Shown: positions 12,975-18,285 of the stretch, in pieces
How positions within the stretch are numbered: position 1 is the stretch's first letter
Layout of the letters: each line of letters opens with the position of its first letter
Origin: Caryophanales bacterium UBA7057
Lineage (GTDB): Bacteria > Bacillota_I > Bacilli_A > RF39 > UBA660
Direction: 5' to 3'
Assembly (NCBI GenBank): GCA_002493865.1
Contig: DLAC01000037.1
Span: forward strand, 32,391-50,675
DNA: 18,285 nucleotides
The notes under the pieces: model-generated
What the model was told of the DNA's origin: nothing
The model's input: only the letters and a program-made list of their open reading frames with translations
The model's database searches: none
Translations under genes and position numbers: made by a program

Positions 12975-13010
12975 AAATATGTGAAAAAATCTCTCACATA
13001 TTTTTTTATT
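12975..13010. terminator. bidirectional terminator, dehydratase operon / XRE gene
   Basis: A 10-bp perfect stem, AAATATGTGA (12975-12984) with TCACATATTT (12994-13003), with T tracts on both strands. It ends the plus-strand operon and the minus-strand XRE gene, whose stop codon (13006) lies in the tail. Confidence 0.9.
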
Positions 13011-14631
13011 CTGTAATAATGGATGAAATTTGATCTTTATATTCTTGCAGTTTGATTGTCTTTTCTTCTAATTGTTCCTCTAACTCGTCGATTTTTAATT
13101 GTAGTTTGTTGTTCTCTATTTCTTTTTGATCTATCAAAGATTGATATTCTGCTTCTCTTTCTCGATTACTTTCAAGCAAGGAATCATAATAATTCCTTTC
13201 ATTTTCTGACTCTATTTTTTCCTTGTTTTCCTGCATCTTATCAATATTTAGAGAGGAAGCAAAGACTACAATATTCATTCTTTCTAACTTTCCGTAATTA
13301 TAAAGTTCCTTATTCTTTAAATTTTTAAATATAGCCTCTCTTACTCTTGGATTTAATAGATGAACTTTAGATTCTGCTACAATCCATAATGGATTTTCCG
13401 TATTTACCATTTCAAAATTTACTTTACTAAAGTTAGAATAGTATTCTACTTGAAATCTGACTGTATTTTTTAAATCATCATCTTTGACATATTCTATATT
13501 TTCATAGGAACCTATGATATCAAAATAGAAGCCATCGGTCATTTCTATTTCTTTTTCAGCAAAATCACTTTTATATAATTCTGTGTTTGGAATTTCATCA
13601 TAATAAGTAAAAGATGAAAATTCTACTACCGTAATTCCTGTCCCAATGCCAAGTGTAATCAAGGAAGCTAAAAATAAAATGCCAATTTGTCTTGAGGACT
13701 GTCTATGACTTGTAATTAAAGAAAATAAAATTTGAATTACTAAATAACATAGAATGAATCCTCCCATGAGTAGGAAAAATATTCCCAAGTAAATAATCCC
13801 TTGAAGCATAAAATAAAGAGTTATAATGATTGCCACAACGATAAAAAAGAAAACGAATAGGAAAGGAAAAAGGATTAAGGTACTGCATAGTTTGACACAA
13901 AAAGATGCAATCGAGTTCAGTACTTTTAAAATGACAGATGTTTTTATTTCAGAATGATTTCGTAGTGTTGGAGATTCTTTCTCTTCTGAAATTATAGATT
14001 CCTTCTTTGATTCTTTTTCTTTTTCCTTTTCTACTTCTGGAATATTTAAATTTTCCTTTTTGCCTTCTAAATGATCTATTGGTTCATGCTCCCACTTTTC
14101 TAGAAATAAAACCTTATAAAGATAGTAGAAAACTATCACTGAAAAAATCAAGTAAGAGATGGATAGAATAAAGTTCCAAATAGAACAAAGAACATTTTCA
14201 ACACTTGGATGAAAGCTTTCAAAGATGTTTACTCCCAATTCATAAATATAATCTACTGGAATCCGAAGAAGTGCTAGTACAAAAACTAAAATCAGTAACC
14301 CTGATAAGTATTTGAGTTTTTGAGAAAAAGAAAGTTTTCGAAAAATGGAAGCACTCCTTGAGATAGTGTCTAGTATTTCGTCTAAGAATTTACTCATAGT
14401 TACTTTTTCTTTCTCATTGACTTTGATTTCTTTTACTTCATCGTTGGTTAAATCATCTAGACTACATTTGAATAATTTACAAATAGAAAGCAATTTATCC
14501 ATTTCTGGATAGGTCTGCCCTGACTCCCATTTGGAAACAGCTTGTCTCGATACTTCTAATTGGTCCGCAAGTTGTTCTTGGGACATTTTATTTTCTTTCC
14601 TAAGTTTTTGTAGTTTTTCACTAAATTTCAT
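13006..14631 (-). CDS. membrane-bound XRE-family regulator with C-terminal coiled coil
   Basis: A 541-residue protein. Residues 1-62 are a Cro/CI-type helix-turn-helix (MSQEQLADQLEVSRQAVSKW, then ESGQTYPEMDKLLSICKLF). About six membrane segments follow: near 106-124, 147-175, three between about 245 and 305, and 316-336. A charged Glu/Lys-rich loop (about 190-230) lies between segments 2 and 3. The end is a folded domain (about 340-465) and a long coiled coil (about 467-537). A DNA-binding domain tied to the membrane suggests a sensor that reacts to an envelope or membrane signal; the ligand is unknown. The start ATG 14631 has GAGGTG 6 nt upstream; ATG 14655 does not. The upstream region holds three CGGTTG repeats, possible autoregulatory sites. 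Confidence 0.85.
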   Translation of the reverse strand: MKFSEKLQKLRKENKMSQEQLADQLEVSRQAVSKWESGQTYPEMDKLLSICKLFKCSLDDLTNDEVKEIKVNEKEKVTMSKFLDEILDTISRSASIFRKLSFSQKLKYLSGLLILVFVLALLRIPVDYIYELGVNIFESFHPSVENVLCSIWNFILSISYLIFSVIVFYYLYKVLFLEKWEHEPIDHLEGKKENLNIPEVEKEKEKESKKESIISEEKESPTLRNHSEIKTSVILKVLNSIASFCVKLCSTLILFPFLFVFFFIVVAIIITLYFMLQGIIYLGIFFLLMGGFILCYLVIQILFSLITSHRQSSRQIGILFLASLITLGIGTGITVVEFSSFTYYDEIPNTELYKSDFAEKEIEMTDGFYFDIIGSYENIEYVKDDDLKNTVRFQVEYYSNFSKVNFEMVNTENPLWIVAESKVHLLNPRVREAIFKNLKNKELYNYGKLERMNIVVFASSLNIDKMQENKEKIESENERNYYDSLLESNREREAEYQSLIDQKEIENNKLQLKIDELEEQLEEKTIKLQEYKDQISSIITE

Positions 14632-14665
14632 TTCTTTCACCTCGACAATCATCATACGATAAACC

Positions 14666-14714
14666 CGGTTGCATCTCTACCAATTTGCGGTTGTTTTTTG
14701 TATATTTTCGGTTG
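14666..14714 (-). promoter_or_regulatory. three CAACCG repeats upstream of the XRE regulator
   Basis: CGGTTG (CAACCG on minus) occurs at 14666-14671, 14688-14693 and 14709-14714, at 21-22 bp intervals, twice as CGGTTGCAT. A TATGAT -10-like box follows nearer the gene (14656-14651 on minus) but no clear -35. These may be operator sites for the regulator itself. Confidence 0.5.
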
Positions 14715-14740
14715 CATTTTTTATATTCTTCTTATTTTAA

Positions 14741-14774
14741 CATAAAAATAAGAAAAGTAGACCTCCATCTACTT
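14741..14774 (-). terminator. terminator of the trhP1-trhP2 operon
   Basis: On minus, AAGTAGA (14774-14768) pairs with TCTACTT (14761-14755), a 6-nt loop TGGAGG, followed by TTCTTATTTTT. T residues on the other side also make it workable on plus. Confidence 0.8.
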
Positions 14775-14793
14775 ATTTTTTAATATGAATCTA

Positions 14794-15663
14794 TTATTTT
14801 ATTTTTACAAAGTTTTCTCCAAAAAAACATTTTCTCATTTCGTCATCCATGGTATGATTGGCAATTGTTTCAACAGCATTTTTCACAAAATGATTTTCAC
14901 TCCTTGCGTAAGCATTAATTTCAGAAGTAATCCCCTGATAAAATTCAGGATAAACCATTCGAATGGCATACTCTAATTGTTTCCAAATAGAGTCTTCTGG
15001 ATTTATCCTCTTTATGACATAAGAATCAGGAACAACTACATCCCCGTTACGTACAATACATTCCCTAATTTGTTGATTATCGGAATTAGAACAAATTTGG
15101 ATATATTGTTCCTTTCCAAAATTTTCCCGAAAAGAGAAAAAGGAAGTGCCTCTAGTTGGTAAAAGTCCAAAATAAACTTGCTCTTGCTTCACAAAATTAT
15201 GATAAGAAAGATATCTACCGTTCGTATAGACATGAAGATTCCTTACTATTTGATCATTTTGATGTTCTTCCACCATAAATCCATGTAACTGATAGGGACT
15301 AGACGGAAAAGCCAACTGAGTATAGTGTAGTTCACCCTCTATAAAGTTATGATTTTCACGTTCAACTTTAAAAGGTAAACAACAATCTTGAGAGGAATCT
15401 TCCAAATTACATTCTGAGGTTACGATTCCCTCTTTACATGAAAATTTTACTTCCATTTTTTGCATACCTAAAAATTTTACTTCGCCTTGCTTTTTTTCTT
15501 TTCCTGAAGCACCCACTAAGATACCCTTATGACCATTCTGAAGTTGAATTTTTAAATCAAATAAGTCCAATAAGATATTTAATTTTTTAATAGCTCCCAA
15601 AGCAGGATGATCGTGTAAAAGTCTTTTCTGTATTTCCTCAATAAATCTATCTTGATAGATCAT
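14794..15663 (-). CDS. hypothetical protein coupled to trhP2, 289 residues
   Basis: I do not recognise a family. The protein looks soluble, with a helical N-terminus (about 1-36), a long beta-rich centre (about 38-215) containing several cysteines (C76, C85, C93, C94), and a helical C-terminal part (about 222-289). There is no signal peptide or membrane helix. The start ATG 15663 has a strong GGGGAGGA site and lies inside the end of trhP2 (17-bp overlap), so translation is likely coupled. Being last in a tRNA-modification operon suggests a role linked to U34 hydroxylation or to its precursor, but nothing in the sequence proves this. The operon terminator follows 20 bp later. Confidence 0.7.
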   Translation of the reverse strand: MIYQDRFIEEIQKRLLHDHPALGAIKKLNILLDLFDLKIQLQNGHKGILVGASGKEKKQGEVKFLGMQKMEVKFSCKEGIVTSECNLEDSSQDCCLPFKVERENHNFIEGELHYTQLAFPSSPYQLHGFMVEEHQNDQIVRNLHVYTNGRYLSYHNFVKQEQVYFGLLPTRGTSFFSFRENFGKEQYIQICSNSDNQQIRECIVRNGDVVVPDSYVIKRINPEDSIWKQLEYAIRMVYPEFYQGITSEINAYARSENHFVKNAVETIANHTMDDEMRKCFFGENFVKIK

Positions 15664-16867
15664 ATAAATCCTCCCCTATTTTTAAACGCATCATGGAATC
15701 CTTTTCTACCTCTTCATCCAACTTTAACTTCAAAATTTCTTCTGGATGGCAAGCCTTTTCCAATTCTTCCATAGCTTCATTGTAAATTTTTTCAATGGTA
15801 AAAGAAACTGTTTTACCACTAGGAGTAAAAATTTCGACTTGCATTCCGGGCTCAAAATAATTTCTTTCGGAAATAGTAACGATTTTTTGCTCCTTATCAT
15901 AATCTATGACAACCGCTAAAAAATCTTGATTAGAAAGTTCTTGCCTTCCTGTATAATATTGGTCCGTATGGTCCGCCTCATGTGTAAAGTAGTGGGTACT
16001 CGTCTCTCGATTGGCAACTCTTGCGAGTAACTTTTTTTGTTTTTCTAATAAATCAGGAGTTAGACTACCCTCATAATAGGAATCAATAATTTTACGATAA
16101 GAGGAAAGAACGGTTGCCAAGTAATAATGAGACCTCATTCTTCCTTCAATTTTCAAACTACGAACTCCAATATCAATAAACTTAGAAATATAGTCTGCCA
16201 TATTTAAATCTTTCGTTGCCATCGTAAACTTTTTTTCATTTCCACTATCAATATCAAAAGCAAAACGACACACTTGACTACATCCGCCCCGATTGGAATC
16301 ACGATTGGTTAAATAGTTTGATAAAGTACATCGCCCACTATAAAAAGTACACATCGCTCCATGAATAAAGATTTCGATATCTACTTTTGTTTCTTTGATG
16401 ATTTTTTCAATTTCTGGAATGGATAATTCACGAGCTAACACAACACGATCTACGCCTTCCCTTTTCCAGAAGAGTACACTTTCTAGATTGGTGGTAGAAG
16501 CTTGTGTACTTACATGGACTTCTACATCTTTAAAATTATCTTTAATATAGTGAATGATAAATGGATCACTCACAATAAATGCATCAATTCCTGCCTCATA
16601 CACATCTTTTAAATAATCATAGACACCATCTAAATCTTCATTATGAAAAACGATATTTGTCGTAATATATACTTTTTTACCTAAAGAATGAGCAAAATCA
16701 CAAGCCTCTTTAATTTCTTCTATACTAAAATTCGTAGCATTTGCCCTTAAACTATATTCTTGTCCTCCAATATAAACGGCATCTGCACCATAAAGAAGGG
16801 CAATTTTTAAACGAGATAAATCCCCTGCAGGAGATAATAATTCAATTTTTCTGTCTTTGTTATTCAC
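15647..16867 (-). CDS. trhP2: peptidase U32-family tRNA U34 hydroxylation protein TrhP2 (YrrO-like)
   Basis: A 406-residue U32 protein. Despite the family name, YrrO-type members take part in prephenate-dependent 5-hydroxylation of U34 in tRNA rather than proteolysis. Motifs seen: ELLSPAGD (9-16), YGADAVYIGG (26-35), VHVSTQAS (118-124), and the cysteine-rich core IHGAMCTFYSGRC (C173, C180) with RDSNRGGCSQVCRF (C196, C200), four cysteines that likely bind an Fe-S cluster. KIEGRMRSHYY (239-249) follows and a small beta-barrel domain forms the C-terminus. Translation starts at GTG 16867, 2 bp after the trhP1 stop, with an AAGGGA site upstream. The neighbour trhP1 is the expected partner, as in the yrrMNO cluster of Bacillus subtilis; no yrrM-like methyltransferase gene is present here. 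Confidence 0.9.
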   Translation of the reverse strand: MNNKDRKIELLSPAGDLSRLKIALLYGADAVYIGGQEYSLRANATNFSIEEIKEACDFAHSLGKKVYITTNIVFHNEDLDGVYDYLKDVYEAGIDAFIVSDPFIIHYIKDNFKDVEVHVSTQASTTNLESVLFWKREGVDRVVLARELSIPEIEKIIKETKVDIEIFIHGAMCTFYSGRCTLSNYLTNRDSNRGGCSQVCRFAFDIDSGNEKKFTMATKDLNMADYISKFIDIGVRSLKIEGRMRSHYYLATVLSSYRKIIDSYYEGSLTPDLLEKQKKLLARVANRETSTHYFTHEADHTDQYYTGRQELSNQDFLAVVIDYDKEQKIVTISERNYFEPGMQVEIFTPSGKTVSFTIEKIYNEAMEELEKACHPEEILKLKLDEEVEKDSMMRLKIGEDLYDLSR

Positions 16868-16869
16868 TT

Positions 16870-17745
16870 TTATCCCTTCTTTACTTTATAAATTGTTTTC
16901 TTATAAAAGAAATTTGTAAAATCTCCAATGAGAGAAATGGACTTACGAATCTTTTTTTCTCTTTCTATCGGCGTATCCTTAGAAAAAGTATTTCTAATTT
17001 CCTGATAAAGTTCTAACATTTCTAAACCAGTAGAATCTTCTAAGAAAGTCATATCCAAAATAGCATATTCAAAACCATGATCTAATAGTTCATAAAGGAC
17101 TTTGGTTCCATTGATTGGTTTTCCAAAAAGAATCGAAGTACCTGCATGACTTTCACGAATTAAGAAAGATTCTTCTGTTTTTTCTGTCAGCCTATAAATT
17201 TCTTTTTCCGGTTTCTCTTCTATATCTTTAAAATAATTTTCCACTAGTTTTCTTCTAGAATGAGACATAATAGGATATCCAAGTATTTGAGGAATTAATT
17301 TCATCTTTGTATTCTTCTTCATTTCTAATATTTCTTCTAGTGTAATTTCGTTAGAAGTAATTCCATATTCTACACCTTGGTCCAAGTAGTAATTACATGT
17401 TTGATAATTGGTTACCATATGAGTTTGATGCCAAACAAGTGGAAGATGTAATTTCTTTCTTTGAACGATACTAAGAATTGATAAATCATAAAATAAGATT
17501 CCACAAATAGAAGTATTGGATAATGTCTCTAATATATTTTCTAAATCCTTTAATTCTTCATTTCGGATATTTTTGTTCAGGGAAACAAAAATGGAATACT
17601 TTTTAGAAAGCTCTACTATTTTTTCTAAAGAAATTTCAGGATAATTTACAGAATAGTTTTGAAGTCCAAATATAAAGGCATCTGCACCAGCTTTTTGATA
17701 TATTTTTAAATCTATATTTGCTTTTGGAATTACCAAGTACTTCAT
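16870..17745 (-). CDS. trhP1: peptidase U32-like protein TrhP1 (YrrN-like)
   Basis: A 291-residue divergent U32 barrel that lacks the four-cysteine core of its neighbour. Family traces are the N-terminal AGADAFIFGLQNYSV (19-33), a central WHQTHMVTNYQT, GVEYGITSNEITLEEI, and LGYPIMSHSRRKLVENYF, which replaces the cysteine-rich core. In Bacillus subtilis yrrN and yrrO are both needed for 5-hydroxyuridine formation in tRNA, and the same order is kept here with a 2-bp gap. The start ATG 17745 has AAGGGGAGA 5 nt upstream. The operon has a strong promoter (17773-17801). It is probably a non-catalytic or substrate-binding partner; the assignment depends on the neighbour more than on its own motifs. 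Confidence 0.8.
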   Translation of the reverse strand: MKYLVIPKANIDLKIYQKAGADAFIFGLQNYSVNYPEISLEKIVELSKKYSIFVSLNKNIRNEELKDLENILETLSNTSICGILFYDLSILSIVQRKKLHLPLVWHQTHMVTNYQTCNYYLDQGVEYGITSNEITLEEILEMKKNTKMKLIPQILGYPIMSHSRRKLVENYFKDIEEKPEKEIYRLTEKTEESFLIRESHAGTSILFGKPINGTKVLYELLDHGFEYAILDMTFLEDSTGLEMLELYQEIRNTFSKDTPIEREKKIRKSISLIGDFTNFFYKKTIYKVKKG

Positions 17746-17772
17746 AATGATCTCCCCTTATTGAATGGCATT

Positions 17773-17801
17773 AGTATAACATATTTTCGTAAAGTTTTCA
17801 A
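17773..17801 (-). promoter_or_regulatory. sigma-A promoter of the trhP operon
   Basis: On minus, -35 TTGAAA (17801-17796), a 17-bp spacer and -10 TATACT (17778-17773). The start near 17766 leaves a leader of about 21 nt with the ribosome site. Confidence 0.8.
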
Positions 17802-17807
17802 TGAAAC

Positions 17808-17835
17808 AAAAAAGAATAGAGTGTTCTCTCTATTC
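17808..17835 (-). terminator. terminator of the Rpn-type nuclease gene
   Basis: On minus, GAATAGAG (17835-17828) pairs with CTCTATTC (17821-17814), with a 6-nt loop and a run of six T. It separates the nuclease gene from the trhP promoter. Confidence 0.85.
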
Positions 17836-17850
17836 AGTTCATGAATCTAT

Positions 17851-18285
17851 TTAAAGATTCTCTGAAATCTTATTGATTTCTTCAATTGATAGGCCTGTAT
17901 ATTTCGATATTTTTTCTAATGGTTCATCTTCTTTTAACATAGCCTTCGCAATCTCTATTTTTTCTGTCTTCTTTCCTTCCTCTAGACCTTCTTCCTTTCC
18001 TTCCTCTTTTCCTTTCTCTTCGGCATGATATAATTCTGTGTTTCTTAACATCTCTTGGTGTAATTCTTTATCATATAGTCCAATAATCTCTTCATCCTCT
18101 GATGCATCTAAGGCATCATTTACATATTCACTCATGACTGGATCCTCCCCTATTAAGTTATCCAAACAATCAGAACTTCCTTCATTAAATACTAAAAGTA
18201 GTCGTTCTAGGTCTGTTAACTTATCTTTATTATATAATTTTTTTCTTATATTTGGAAGATATATGTAAATAATTGTGATTTTATC
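17851..18285 (-). CDS. C-terminal part of a Rpn/PDDEXK_2-family transposase-like nuclease (cut by window edge)
   Basis: The reading frame stays open to the right edge, so only the last 144 residues are seen; the TTG at 18165 is not the true start. The visible part has KLTDLERLLLVFNE, then a Glu/Lys/Gly-rich stretch (KGKEEGKEEGLEEGKKTEK), and a small helical end domain (AKAMLKEDEPLEKISKYTGL followed by SIEEINKISENL). This tail is typical of Rpn (recombination-promoting nuclease) / PD-(D/E)XK transposase-family proteins, which act on DNA and are often found in many copies per genome. The catalytic domain lies outside the window, so activity cannot be judged. Expect related copies elsewhere in the genome. 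Confidence 0.8.
   Translation of the reverse strand, partial: DKITIIYIYLPNIRKKLYNKDKLTDLERLLLVFNEGSSDCLDNLIGEDPVMSEYVNDALDASEDEEIIGLYDKELHQEMLRNTELYHAEEKGKEEGKEEGLEEGKKTEKIEIAKAMLKEDEPLEKISKYTGLSIEEINKISENL

Noticed and set aside
17851..18165. Complete 104-residue protein starting at TTG 18165
   Set aside because: The frame stays open to the window edge with coherent family sequence (KLTDLERLLLVFNE), so this is the tail of a longer gene.
1..18285. CRISPR array, insertion-sequence ends or prophage genes
   Set aside because: No regularly spaced repeat array, no transposase with terminal inverted repeats and no phage structural genes were seen; only the partial Rpn-type nuclease hints at mobile DNA.

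Overview
The window is AT-rich DNA from a low-GC Gram-positive bacterium (Bacillota, probably a Bacilli/Erysipelotrichia- or RF39-like gut lineage). The signs are AGGAGG-type ribosome binding sites, sigma-A promoters, U-tailed terminators, and Bacillus-type families (UvsE, YlmH, YrrN/YrrO, LysM, XRE regulators). UGA serves as a stop codon, so the recoded mycoplasma code does not apply. The species cannot be named from the sequence.

Layout. Positions 52-1954 hold uvsE (minus) divergent from an orphan CHC2 zinc-finger protein (plus). Positions 1967-3253 form a small accessory-looking block: a C11 tract, tRNA-Cys with a clean promoter and terminator, a candidate type I toxin-antitoxin locus (27-residue hydrophobic peptide on minus, facing an antisense RNA on plus), and a LOG-family gene broken by a frameshift at a G7 run. 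This block is framed by two diverged copies of a roughly 100-bp hairpin-rich repeat, the first starting at the CCA end of the tRNA. Positions 3269-9909 are all minus strand: a protein that looks like an ADP-ribosyltransferase-like domain fused to a metallophosphoesterase, a small unknown protein, a triple-LysM protein, a membrane-anchored unknown protein, and a tight ylmH - secreted nuclease - membrane thioredoxin - PH-domain operon. Positions 10047-12974 (plus) are a three-gene operon of 2-hydroxyacyl-CoA dehydratase-like iron-sulfur proteins and their BadF/HgdC-type ATPase activator. Positions 13006-14631 (minus) encode a membrane-bound XRE regulator that shares a bidirectional terminator with that operon. 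Positions 14794-17745 (minus) are the tRNA U34 hydroxylation pair trhP1-trhP2 (peptidase U32 family) followed by an overlapping unknown gene. The right edge cuts a Rpn/PDDEXK_2-family nuclease gene, of which only the C-terminal part is visible.

How the parts relate. Most genes are housekeeping: UV repair, rescue of stalled ribosomes, tRNA modification, and envelope proteins. The parts most worth a second look are the type I toxin-antitoxin candidate, where promoters, Shine-Dalgarno, direct repeats and a 5'/3' closing helix can all be read in the sequence, and the ADP-ribosyltransferase-phosphoesterase fusion. Repeat-rich intergenic regions upstream of the dehydratase operon and the XRE gene are plausible operators. 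All functional statements rest on motif reading by eye; no database search was possible.
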